A stretch of 64,000 nt of DNA from Strongyloides papillosus. Its lineage: Eukaryota; Nematoda; Chromadorea; Rhabditida; Strongyloididae. Made by a program: the position numbers and the translations under genes. The stretch covers positions 806,001-870,000 of the forward strand of contig SRSI01000066.1 of NCBI GenBank assembly GCA_005656395.1. Reading direction: 5' to 3'. The notes under the pieces were generated by a model, which worked only from the letters and a program-made list of their open reading frames with translations, ran no database searches and had not been told where the DNA came from. This document shows, piece by piece, positions 10,830 to 22,900 of this stretch (position 1 is its first letter; every line of letters begins with the position of its first letter).

Positions 10830-11603
10830 TTATTCATTCCAGCTTTCATTTTCTGATTCTGAATGATCGTTTACATATTCTACATACTGTGCGTTATCAT
10901 TATCTCCATATTCATCAAAACTGTCATCATCACTGCAATTAAAGCCAGAGCTTTCTTCATCAGGGTAATCGTTGCGCCAATTACCCTCATCATTACTGTC
11001 ATCAGATTCATAAAATCCATTTAGTCTTCTCTCATTCTCTGAATCACTATCTCCACCATAGTAGAATTGTATTTCATCGTATGTTGCTTCCCTTAAGTTG
11101 CATTCATCAATGTCTGTTTGTGAAAACTTTGGTGCAGCAGTTCTTCCATTCATTAAATAATAATCATATACAACATCATCATCATCTTTAGTATCTGATG
11201 CAATAGTAACGCCTCTTTTTTCTTCAGTTTTCATTGCAGCGAATTGATTTAAAAGTTCAGATGGTGTTAAATTAGGATTGCCTAATGCTTCAACACTATT
11301 CTTTTTAGCATTATAATCAATTAAAGCAATCTCAACATCCATTTTTTCCACAACACCAGCCTTGTCAATATCTGGTGTATCAGCGCTTTTACATAATTTA
11401 AAAAAAGAATTTTCTTGGATAACACTTTCCAAGTGGTTATTCTCTTTAGATAATTCTCCATCTGTTCCTTGGTCAGTAAAACTCCTTCCAATTGCATTTC
11501 CATCACTACCTTTACATTTTTTGACAGTTAAAACAATTCCGGGTATTGAAGGCAATGTCCGTTTACGTCGCACACGAATAACAGGGATGACATTATCACA
11601 CAT
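10830..11603 (-). CDS. Iwr1 / SLC7A6OS homologue (RNA polymerase II nuclear import)
   Basis: 257 aa, single exon; the first ATG in frame is at 11603 (upstream codons of the open frame have none). The N-terminus IPVIRVRRKRTLPSIPGIVL matches the basic N-terminal motif of the Iwr1 family. The C-terminal third has the family block: DDVVYDYYLM, then an acidic run with FYESDDSNDEGNWRNDYPDE, very characteristic of Iwr1/SLC7A6OS. In yeast, Iwr1 binds assembled RNA polymerase II and directs its nuclear import through the N-terminal bipartite signal; the same role is inferred here. Length is typical (human about 310 aa, yeast about 350 aa). The extreme C-terminus is Asp/Glu/Ser rich. Confidence 0.85.
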   Translation of the reverse strand: MCDNVIPVIRVRRKRTLPSIPGIVLTVKKCKGSDGNAIGRSFTDQGTDGELSKENNHLESVIQENSFFKLCKSADTPDIDKAGVVEKMDVEIALIDYNAKKNSVEALGNPNLTPSELLNQFAAMKTEEKRGVTIASDTKDDDDVVYDYYLMNGRTAAPKFSQTDIDECNLREATYDEIQFYYGGDSDSENERRLNGFYESDDSNDEGNWRNDYPDEESSGFNCSDDDSFDEYGDNDNAQYVEYVNDHSESENESWNE

Positions 11604-14600
11604 ATTCTTCAATCCAAAAGAGTTTTAAAAGCAAAAATAATAATAAAAAACAGGTTAGGTCAAACACAAAAAAATAGTAAACACAAGTTCAAAATACAGC
11701 AATTTTTCAACGTAATTTTGATTTTAAAAACTTTTGCACTTCCAAAAAATCCGCGTAGAAGAAAACACTTTTGGAAAAAGATGTCTTCAGGAAATAATAT
11801 GATACCGTAGAAATGTATAGATTCTGAAATGTTTTCGACGATATTTTGTAAAAGATTTCAACATGCGATCGAAAATAAATTTGAATAACATTTTTTTCAT
11901 TATTAAGAATTAAGAGTAACAATCATTTGTAAATTTTATTATTATATAAATATTTTTATTATGTTATCAAAATGTAAAGTACATAGATTAAGATTGATAA
12001 TATATTTTCCTTGATTATTCATATTTTTCTATCTCATTACAACAAATTCTATCTATTGTTTTTCCGTAAATCATGTTTTTCTCATTATAAATAAAGAATT
12101 TTAATAAATATCTCTGTGAGAATAGATGTGTAAATATGCTAAATAGATTTTACCACTTCATTTTAAACAAAATACGTAATTATTTTTTGCACTATTTTTT
12201 AATTAGCAAAGATTTGCATTGATTTTATTATACTTAAAAATTAAATAATAAAATTTTTTTACAGCATACCTTTAATTAAATTCATTGTGATGAAATAATC
12301 TCATATATTTAAAGTATAATCAAGTATAAAAAATATTTTATGTTAAATCCCTTCTAACTACAAGGATGGTTTTTGAATTTTTATAAAGAAATTGTTTTCC
12401 AAAATAGTATTGTAAATATTGAAATGTAATAGTGTATTATAAAGAAAATTATAAATATAAAATTTAATTAAAAAATATATTAATGTATATGGAGGATAAT
12501 AAAATAATCGTATAACTTTTATTTTTCAATTTTTATAGTTTTCAATTAGAAGATTTGTTAAAAACAATTGTAGTAAATTTATAAATTTCTAATGAAGACA
12601 ATAAGCATAAGTAACCAATTAACAGATATGACGAAGTAAAAACTCATTTGTAATTTAAAGATTGTTTTTGCACTATAAAAAACATCATTACAAATAAATA
12701 AAATTCTAATACTTTGAAATCGATGGCTATATATTTAAAAAAAGTATTAAGTACTTTTTTATGAAAAAATATGTTTAAATTGTTGGATACCATTTTATGC
12801 CATTGAAAATTTTAACTTTATAGAGTTCTTCTTCTTAAATTTTAACTAAACATTAAATTAAACTTGTTACATATATTATTTTTTATTTTATTGTATTTAT
12901 AAATACCATTTAACATATGGAGAAAGAATGTATCATTTCTAAGTTTTCAAAAAATTGTCTTAAAAGATTATAATACATAATCCAACATGTTTTTAATTAT
13001 TTTATTAATAAATAGTTAATTTGTTATAAATTCACACTATTAGCGTGCAAAAAAATACAGTTGATTATTATAAAACTTGAATTTTTTTTGTAAATATAAA
13101 TAATTAATTTTTAACACATTTATTAGAGCATATATGAATATTCACTCAAAATTTCGCTATTATTTACTATAAAAGCTTTTTATGGTAGTTATTGCATGTT
13201 TATGTTATCATTCATATTTTTTATATGTTTATTAAATATTAGACAAATTGTAATCAGTATAAATATTTGGTAAAAATGTTTACATTGTACAAATAATTGC
13301 AGATTCAATAGTTTTTTATTTTGTTAAGGTTTATTTATTTATAGTTAACTCCATAGAACAATATGTTTTGACCTTTGCCTCATTAAATTAATAATTTTAA
13401 AATATCATTATAGAGTTAAAAATAAATAAGATAGATACTCGACACTTGAAAAATTTTGAACAATAAAATGATAGTAATTTAATCAATAAAATGAACATTT
13501 TATAATTTATTATTGATGAAAAAAAATTTGTTATTAATTATTAAGAATGGTATCTTTTACATTTCATATAAAATAATTGAAAACGTAATATATTATGCAC
13601 TTTGAAAATAAACTTTGTCAATCATTGCCGAAATATTCAATAACATTTTTTATAGAAGATTTTATTTTCTATATTAAACAACAGATTAAAAGATTTAAAA
13701 AATATCTTCTTCTTTCATTCTTTGTTTATATCACTTTTTTATTGTTTTTATTAGATATTTTTTATTAGCTTAAGATAAAAAAATATTTGTAAAATGAAAA
13801 AAAAATAAAATTCATTATAACTTTTTCTTGTTTTTATTATTATGCAACATTTTCTGTATCTATATTTGTTAATATACACATTTAAAAATATTATAAATCA
13901 TTAAATCAATACTATATCTAAGTTTTAAAAAATATTATTATCTTGTATGTCAAATGCATGAGGATATTCAAATAAGATGCTTTAAGTAAGTAATTATAAT
14001 ATTAAATTTATATTCTAAATAAATTTTACAAAAAGACGTAATGTTATTAAGTTCTATTTGTTAAATTATCCTGCATATTTATTTTATGCCCAATTTATTT
14101 TTCATTTTTATATCGTATTCAATAAAAGATTTTTTTTAAATAATTACTTCTTTTAAGTTTTAGCGGAAAAATTTTTTTAATATTTTTATAAATGCTATGC
14201 AATTTTCTAAAGTTTGTTTATAATATTTTGTTTATCATATAGTTGTTGTCATAAATATCTATTAAATAATAATTTTTGTGGAAGTTAAATAATGTACTAC
14301 TTAGACAATGAAAATATTTCCTTCTTTTTTTATTAAAAGTGATATTTTTAATTATTTAAATATAATACATAAAATGTATGATATTTATGTATTATTAGAA
14401 AAAAGACATCTCGTGACATTAAGCAAGTCTTCTAAATTTAGAGACTATAAATGTATTAAAATAGATGATTTATGTCTAACTTTAGCACCCTCGTACATTC
14501 TTATTTATTTCAAAAAAATTTTTTATTGACTCTGTGTTATAAGAATCCATTATGAGATTACAGATTTTTAATAAATATCCTTTATTTTGTAAAATAAACT

Positions 14601-16271
14601 TTTTATTTAGTTAAATTTTAAGTCTTTAATTTTTTCAATCAACAAAATTCATAAAAACGCCTTACTCGAATTAAAATTTTTTTGTTAATATTATAAATAA
14701 ATATTTTTGCTAATATAAATGATCTATTTTTGTGTAACTGTTTGTCTTTCCAAAATATTATGTATTTTTTGTAAAAATCAAACATTTATTTTTGTCAACA
14801 TTTGTTGTAACATTTAATAGTATAAATTTTTTTGCTCTATATTGCAAGGAATGTTAAGGACAACTAACATGTTAAATTTGAAAAAAGTAACAAAATTCAA
14901 TAATAAAATATATTTATTTGTTATTATTGAATGATTGAAATTAATATTTTTTGGTATTAAATTTATATAATATGTTAATAGCTTTTTTTGTATTGTGGTT
15001 AAAAAATTTACCTATCATACGATCAAGGATAGATACTAGATGTTGTCTATCGGAAAATTAATCATATTGTTGTTAATAACTATAAGGATTAATAATTTTA
15101 TATGGTGGAAAAGAAATAATAAAATATTGATGATTCCATTATGTCATCAATTTTAAATTATTATATAAAGGCTTGGAATTTTATATCGTTAACTTACTAA
15201 TGTTTTATCGTATTGTTTATGGAACTATCATAATTCGTAGAAGAGAAAAAAAAATTTTTTATTGTAATTTAGCCTCTTTTAGTTCATTCTTAAAATAGCA
15301 AACTTTATGTCTTCTGAATAGTCATTAAATTGATAAGTACACGCCAATATAATCTCTAGAAATTTGTCTGAATAATATTTTTACTTTATACTTTTATCCT
15401 TCGTTTATTATTCATTTAATACAAAACTATTATTAGTAGTCATATAAAATCTTGTTTCATGATCACATAATTTGACAATTTTAATTTTATTTAGTGGATT
15501 TTTCATTTTATTTATTAAATTAGCAGGTTCTTGAATAACAATTCTTTATTGCTTTATAGTTTATAACTTCCTGTTTCTAATTTTTTTTATCAAATTTACT
15601 AATAAATATTTACGTTAATTTTGAAATAATTAAAATGTGATATTGTAATCATTGAATGTTAACAAAGAAATTCTTTTATAATTTATCACCAGAAAAATGT
15701 TTATTTTAAATTGTAAATGAATCAACCTTTTTTTATTTGTTGTTATATTTGTATCACTATATACTTATAGTAAGAACAGCAAGACTGAGTTGTGATTATC
15801 ATTTATATATAAACGATCAGCTTGTTTATTAAATCTGTATGTTTTTATTTTATGAACTATAATTTTATTTCTTTTAGTAAAATAAATTCAAACTTGACAC
15901 TTTTACAAATTATGTCACCTATTATATTCTGACAATAAGTGATAGTTTTGAATCTTCCTTGATAAATTTAATTTATATCTTAATACAAAATGTGTTTTAT
16001 ATATCATAATGGATGGCGATAAATGATCTTTATTGTCGTCTGTAATTGAATGGTTATTTTTTATATAGATTATCAGTATTTTGAAAATATTTTATAATAT
16101 ATATATATCTATATCTTGCATAGTGCTACATCTAGAGCTTCAAAATACATACATATTATTTCTACTTTCTATAGCATTTAGATAAATTGATTTGATTAAT
16201 ATTATTTTTCCAGTAAATTATATATTTATCTTTTAAGGAAATATAATACATATTTATAAATATAGGAATTA
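11604..16271. other. 4.7-kb gene-free region
   Basis: Very AT-rich DNA between the divergent Iwr1 homologue and sphingomyelin synthase. The only frames over 60 codons (11707-11922 minus, 14308-14529 plus) lack any recognisable protein and have chance-like composition. A short (TA)n run lies near 16095-16110. No tRNA, rRNA or snRNA recognised. Confidence 0.5.
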
Positions 16272-17319
16272 ATGAGAGACAATCTTACAGGATTACAAAA
16301 TACAAGTATATCAATATCAAGATGTGAAACAGATTCTGACACAGCAAAAAATTTTACTTCTTTCTCTAGTAATTCAGTCTCTGTTCAATTAGAGGATGAA
16401 TATAATAGAAATAATGTAAGTAAAAAATAATCTAATAAATAAATATATATGCCATTTTTAGAATTTCTTTATGGAACTAGTTAAATTATTAATTGCATTT
16501 TTATGCTTATCCATATCAGCATTTTCAAATTTTTTCCTCCTGACACTTATACACGATATTGTGCCAAGAAAACCTCTACCTGACTTGGTATTTATATTAA
16601 TACCTCAACAAAAATGGGCATGGCCTGTAGGTGATGTCCTATCAACTGTAAATTCTGTTATTGCTTTTATAGTAGTATTGCTACACCGTGAAAGAATTAT
16701 AATTTTTCGAAGACTCTTTATTCTTGGTGCTATAATGTACGGTCTTAGAGCTGTTATAATGGCTGTGACTTATCTTCCACCATCCTTCAATAATCGAGAT
16801 GAAATTTGTGAACCACAACTTAATAGAACAGGTGTTTATTGGGATGAAGTTATGAAAAGGTTTTTAACTTATGTAGTTACTTTAGGATTGACATCAAGTC
16901 AAGAAAAAATTCTTTGTGGTGATTTAATGTTTTCTGGTCATACTATTGTCCTCTCAATAATGTATTTTACCACCTTAAAATATACACCCAGAAAATTAGC
17001 ACTTCTTCGATATATCGTGACACCCATTACATTTTGTGGAATGGCAGCGTTAGTTGTTAGTGGAGGTCATTATTCAATGGATGTTTTGATAGCCTATTGG
17101 ATATCAAGTCATGTATTTTGGAGTTATCATCAAGTTTTTGAATTGCCTTTACACATGAGGAAGAATCAAAATCTATCAAGGTTATGGTGGTTTCATTTAG
17201 CCTATTGGTTTGAAAACACTGTACCTTCAGGACCGATAAAAAATATATGGAATTGGCCGTTAGGGAAACCTAAATTTATGAAGAAATTTATTGAAAAGTG
17301 CAATAAAAGCTTAAAATAA
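16272..17319 (+). CDS. Sphingomyelin synthase family protein
   Basis: Two exons, join(16272..16415, 16462..17319), 333 aa, 46-nt intron. Transfers phosphocholine (or phosphoethanolamine) from a phospholipid to ceramide, releasing diacylglycerol, in Golgi or plasma membrane. About six membrane segments. Family motifs: D2-like RRLFILGAIMYGLRAV, D3 CGDLMFSGHT, D4 HYSMDVLIAYW. The catalytic triad expected for this lipid phosphatase-like fold is H208 (SGHT), H251 and D255 (HYSMD). The N-terminal 50 residues are Ser/Thr/Asn rich; no SAM domain as in human SMS1. A TATAG acceptor-like site lies 6 nt before the ATG. Whether it makes sphingomyelin or ceramide phosphoethanolamine cannot be told from motifs alone. 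The HDAC gene follows 202 bp downstream on the same strand. Confidence 0.92.
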
Positions 17320-17521
17320 TTATTATAAAACATTATTATAAAACAATATTGGGTATTAATGTATATAAAATAATTCCATTGATAAAATAAAACAAACACT
17401 TGTAGTTACATATTAAATTTTTTCAATAAATATTTTATTATTTTACTTAATTTTGTGAATCACCTTGGAAAAGTGCTTATATATTACTTTTATAATTTCC
17501 TAATTAAAACTTATTGATAAA

Positions 17522-19129
17522 ATGTCTACATTTTTTTGTACATCACCTTTGATGCTTAAACACAAGAATGTTTGGGATTGTTATCATGCAGAATCTCCAA
17601 ATCGAATGACTGTAATATTAGATATGTTAAAGGAAGAAAAATTGGATTCCAAATTACATGAAATTCCATATGTTCCCTTATCGAAAGAAGACATTGCACT
17701 AGTCCATCCAAAGTCATATATTGATGAATTAGAAAATTTGTGTATAATTGGTAGTGATTATGATAGAGAAGAGTATTGTAAAAAGTACGATAGTTTATTT
17801 ATGGCTAGTGATACATATGACTGTGCATTTAGAGCTGTTGAATGTTGTTGGAGTATTACAAAATCTGTTCTCGAAAATAGGTATTCAATATAATAAGAGA
17901 AAAATTTATTTTAAATTTTTAGTAATTCAAATGGTTTTGCTTTAGTAAGACCTCCAGGACATCATGCTTATGGAAATAATCCTAATGGATTTTGTTTTTT
18001 TAATAATATAGCGATTTGTGCAAAAAAAGCTGTTAAAGATTATGATAATGTTGAAAGAGTTCTTATATTAGATTGGGATGTTCATGCAGGACAGGGAACA
18101 CAATTTTCAATAAAAGACAATGATCCAAATATTCAATTAATATCGATTCATAGATATGAAAATGGGGAATATTGGCCACATTTGTTTGAATCAAATTTTG
18201 ACGTATTATGTTCTTCAAATACATTAAATATTCCATTAAATGAAATAGGATTAAATGATTTTCATTATATTCACATAATGTCAAAGATAGTTTTTCCATT
18301 TATCTTTGACTTTAAGCCAAATCTAATTTTAGTTTCCTGTGGTTATGATGCCGCAATAGGAGATCCGAAGGGAGGAATGATGGTTACACCATATTTTTAT
18401 GGACTAATGACAAGAATTTTAAGTAATCTATCTATACCTTTAGCCTTATTTTATGAAGGAGGATATTTGCCTGAATCTATTACAATTTCAGCTAAAGAAA
18501 CAATTAATGGTCTTATTGAAAAAGAAATATTTAATTACTATAAATCCAATTATCCACCAGATTCATCTATAAACTTTAAAAATAATTTATATTGGATGAT
18601 TGAACAACTAAGCTATAAAAATGTTTTATTTAAAAATATCAAAGAAATGAATAATAATTTTATACATAATTCAATTAAGTTACAGCCTTTACAAATACCT
18701 TCAGAGAAATCATTGACCAATTTTCAATTTAAGCCACCAGCTATAACTAGAGGAGTATACTCTCCATTAAGTAAAGAAGAAATTTCAATAGCTCATAAAT
18801 ATCTAACATATTATTCAAAAAGTCAAGATATTTTGATTGATACAAAAAAATTAACTCAAATTGATTTTGATGATAAAACAAAAGTTCTTTATTTTATAAA
18901 TAACAATCACAAAGACAAGATTTCTTTTGAGATAAAGGATCTAACAATTTTTACATTCATTCTATCGTATATAATAATACCAAATATTTGCTCTTTTACA
19001 TCAAATGAAACTTTTATTTCATATATTTCAAATTGGAAAATATTGCCTACAAAAAGGAACGAAACAGAATTAGCAGTTAAAAGTTTACTTGAAGAATTAA
19101 TTTTAAAGTTTAATTTGAAATATTATTAA
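17522..19129 (+). CDS. Class II histone deacetylase (HDAC6/HDAC10-like)
   Basis: Two exons, join(17522..17880, 17923..19129), 521 aa, 42-nt intron, phase 2. Zinc-dependent lysine deacetylase. Motifs: RPPGHHAYGN (H133, H134), zinc ligands D172 and H174 in LDWDVHAGQGTQ, D262 in SCGYDAAIGDPKG, and catalytic Tyr Y301 in YEGGY. GQGTQF, SIHRYENGEYWPHL and GDPKGGM place it with class IIb enzymes. A deviation: the residue after the zinc-binding His of DVHH is Ala (DVHA); the ligand itself is kept. There is one catalytic domain, followed by about 190 residues without recognised similarity and no visible zinc-finger ubiquitin-binding domain. Inference: an active cytoplasmic or nuclear deacetylase. An AATAAA lies at 19156-19161 and the next gene converges only 67 nt away. 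Confidence 0.9.
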
Positions 19130-19155
19130 ACTTTTTTTACACATTATAAAATTGA

Positions 19156-19161
19156 AATAAA
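19156..19161 (+). terminator. Poly(A) signal of the HDAC gene
   Basis: AATAAA 26 nt after the HDAC stop, in the 67-nt gap before the stop codon of the convergent gene, so the 3' ends probably overlap. Confidence 0.5.
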
Positions 19162-19196
19162 ATTTTTAAGCACAATTAATTTTAATAATAATTTTT

Positions 19197-19961
19197 TTAT
19201 CCTCTTAATCTTTGTGCAAATCTTGAATATGTTGGAGTATGATATCTACTTGAATATGAATAATTTCCATGACTTAAACTAGAACTTAAATTTAATTCTT
19301 TTTCTCTTCTTGATTGCCAAGCACTTGGACTAAGCCAGTATTTTGATAATGTTCCAACAGTCATACATCCTTTTTTGTACATTGACATTGCATCTTCCAT
19401 TGGCATATAACGAACATATGGTCGTTGTGGTGTTATTCCTTTTTCTAAATATGATGTTGATTTTGAGCGTGTAGAATAAAGTCCAGGATTGTAGGAGGAA
19501 ACACGACCTTCAGCATATCGTTTGCTGCCAAAATTTTGAATTGACGAACGATGTGAGGGAAGAGACTGTAAAATTTTATAAAAATATTTATTTTTAATAT
19601 AACTTACAAAATCAGTTGTAGATGATAGTGTGTAAGTAGCATTATTATTACCATATGAATATCTTACATATGGATATTTATCGGAGTAATGTGGTGTACT
19701 TGATTGAACGCCAATAGTATGCATAGGAGGTACATGTGATAAAGCACTTGATGTTAAACTTCTTCCAAAAATAGAACTTCCAGATCGAGCAATACTTCTA
19801 CCCATAAATCCACTTCCATATCCTGCTGAAGGAATTGTAAATCCTGATGATGACAATTTTGATGGAGATGCATAAGAAGCTGATCTACGAATACTAGTAG
19901 ATGAATTATGTGACAATGGAGATAATTGGTGGTAAGATGGTGAAGAATATAACATTGGCAT
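19197..19961 (-). CDS. Ser/Tyr-rich protein, unknown function
   Basis: Two exons, complement(join(19197..19565, 19608..19961)), 240 aa when spliced. The first half is low complexity (Ser, Gly, Tyr, Pro; YGSGFMGRSIARSGSSIFG). The second half has a more conserved-looking block: RPYVRYMPMEDAMSMYKKG then CMTVGTLSKYWLSP, and ends RFAQRLRG. No signal peptide, membrane segment or known domain recognised. The 42-nt intron (19566-19607) has good splice sites but is also open and in frame, so retention would insert 14 residues (see findings). Basic residues and abundant serines suggest a phosphorylated, disordered or cytoskeletal protein; this is inference. It faces a 7.8-kb gene desert upstream. Confidence 0.7.
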   Translation of the reverse strand: MPMLYSSPSYHQLSPLSHNSSTSIRRSASYASPSKLSSSGFTIPSAGYGSGFMGRSIARSGSSIFGRSLTSSALSHVPPMHTIGVQSSTPHYSDKYPYVRYSYGNNNATYTLSSTTDFVSYIKNKYFYKILQSLPSHRSSIQNFGSKRYAEGRVSSYNPGLYSTRSKSTSYLEKGITPQRPYVRYMPMEDAMSMYKKGCMTVGTLSKYWLSPSAWQSRREKELNLSSSLSHGNYSYSSRYHTPTYSRFAQRLRG

Positions 19962-22900
19962 ATTTACCAGACAAATTTTTTAGTAAATTTATTTATTATT
20001 TTATGACTGTAGTCGGCTTTATAGTAATGATATAATAATCACTTCCTTCCTAAATAACAGTTGGTTGAAATCGTTAATCGTTCGTTCAAACAATCGTTGA
20101 ATACTGCTTAAAAACAAATAATAAAAAATTTTTTTTGCTTGGTAATGAGAAAAATTAATTAAATTTGTTATGTTTTTATAATAAAAATAATAAAAAATGT
20201 GTACGTATAATTATTAATTGATTTTTAATAAAAATATGATGTTTAATAAACAAATATTGTATAAATAATATAATTATTTGATAAAGAAACAACAAATAAC
20301 TTAATTTTATACTTCTAAAATCTATAAACTCAATTATAAACACTTAAAAACATATATTGATAGTAGTCTTGATATAATCCAGATATTTCTTACTTTTTGA
20401 TTACTTAGCACACATTGTACACCCCTATGTTATATATTCATTACAATTAAATGCTTCGCTTTTTCTCTTTATTTGATCTATTATCACAAAGTTATCACTT
20501 ATTATATAATATCAAGTTTGTCAGAATAGACTAACAATAAGATATATTTTAAATTTGACAAATTGTGCCTTAGTATAAATGTGTTTGCTTTGAATATAAT
20601 GTACTCCCACATGAAAAAATATTTTTGAGTGTTGTCAGGAAGAGGAAATTCATAGACAGAATAAATGAAAAAGAAATTTTATTATATAATATTTTAAAAC
20701 ATTTGAATCTTTCACTTTTATTTTTAAATACTTTTAATTTTTAATATTTTTATGAATTTAGTAGTAAAAAATAATAAATAATTAGACGTTGAAGTGTCTG
20801 CTTAAAATAATATTCAAAAAGTTTAAAAAAACAATGATACCATATTTATTATCAGACTAATAATTAAATTGTATGTTTTTATCATTTTTTTAGATTTGTA
20901 AAAAAAATTTTGTTTAGATACAATTGAAGTGGTATTTGCTAATGAGAATATTAAAAGTATCATTTTATCAAATACAAACAAAGTTTAAGCTAAACTCTTA
21001 AGTCATTAAAATCTAACATAACTTGATTTTTTTTTCTTAAAACTATTACAAATTTTAAAGTGCATAATAAAAAATTATAATTTTTAAAAAAAGTAGTTGA
21101 ATGATATGAGTTTTAAACGAAATGTTCTATAACAAATTTAAATAAAAAATATTTTGATATGCTTAAATATACCTCATTTACATATCTCCAGTCTTTATAG
21201 TAATAAAAATAATTTATTCATATGAAAATAAATATTTTGTAAAAATATCTTTATGTGTTTTTCTATAATCTTTGGATGGAATAATAAAAGCTTTTTTATC
21301 ATCATTCTAGTCTTAATATCCCAAAAGTTTTTTTACTTATATTTAGTAAAAAATTTTTAATATTATTATTTTTGAAAAAATTGATTGATATTTTAATTTT
21401 AAGGAATATTTTAATTATCATTATGATATTTTAAAATTATTTTAAAAATCGCATATGATATATTTTCTTAATTTTTGATTTTAGTAGTTACCTTTAGAAA
21501 ACAATCAAAGAAAAAATTAACTCATTAAAGTAAACAACTACTTTAAATTTATTTTTTTCCTTTTAATTATTTTTCCAAACAATAAGTGAAATGTGTAAAA
21601 TTAAACACAATTAATCATTATGCTTTCATACATTCAATATATTCGATTTTTCCAAATTTTATTTTCAAATAATATTATATGTTATTAAGCAATTATAATG
21701 ACACAATAATATCTCAAATTCACCGAATACACTTTATAGATAAGTTCAAACAAATTAAAAATTAGTCACATATAAAAATTTAAAATTCATTTGAACAACA
21801 TTTTTAGTAAATGCTTAGTTTTAGCAAATCATGTACATATATTGTATCGTTTAACGTTAGTATTCCTGGTATATTGTTTATTTACTAATTAACAAAAATT
21901 TTTATTTTGGAAGAGAAATTTAAAATAAAACGAAAATTTGATAATAGGCTTTAAGAAAACAAAATTTAAACGAATTATACAATAAAAAAATTTATTCACT
22001 TTACTAAAGTTACATTGTTTCGCTGGATTTATCAAACAATGACATGTTTAAACAGCCAAAAATTTAATTAATATTTTTAGGTAAAAGTTTATGCTCTTGT
22101 ATTGTTTTTGAGTTTGTCTTCCAATTAGATTAAAAATTTTATTTATGTCACAATTCTTTACAAGGAAATGAATTCCTACAAATATAGTTAATTATATATA
22201 AGTTTATAGATACGTTTCAGTTTTTTACGAATAATATCACAGTTATATTTTTCAATTTATTTTTTTCTAAATAATTGATACTTTCATTGTAAATACTAGA
22301 GAAGTGTTATCATAAACATTTTAAAAATCATTCAATATACAAATATTATTGGACTTCTAATTTACTAAAAAAACCTTTACTATGCTGTTAATTATAAAGT
22401 TGGTTATCTATCATTATCTTTAACAGATAAAAACAAGCATATAGTTAACTTAATATTTATTTTTTATAAAAAATTTATTTTTTTAAGACACGTTAAAGAT
22501 ACACATTAATTAGTAAAATATAAATTATTAGATACTTTATTGAAATAAAATGCTATACAATTTACTGATAATATATCATAAAATTTATGTTTATAATTAA
22601 CTTTTTTAAGCAATTGATATATTTTAATAATTATTTAGTAATACATATTAATTAGATGTAATTTACAAAAAATAATCTATTCTGATATTGTTTATATATT
22701 TGAGCAATACTAGTAGTTATTATTGTTTAATAATAATCAATTTTAAATTAAAATTTTAACTATATATCCCATTTACGCATTCAACAAGAAAATATTTTAC
22801 GTCTTACACTAGACATGCAATTCTTGAGGCTTATTTTTTTATGATGACATTCTTACTAGCTCTACTAAAATGTATTTAATTAATGAAATAATTTTTCAAA

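Noticed and set aside
11707..11922. 71-codon minus-strand frame
   Set aside because: Composition is Phe/Tyr/Ile/Lys as expected by chance, with no motif or splice support.
14308..14529. 73-codon plus-strand frame in the 11.6-16.3 kb region
   Set aside because: No recognisable protein, isolated in dense stop-containing DNA.
16090..16115. (TA)n run near the sphingomyelin synthase gene
   Set aside because: Short simple repeat expected in such AT-rich DNA.
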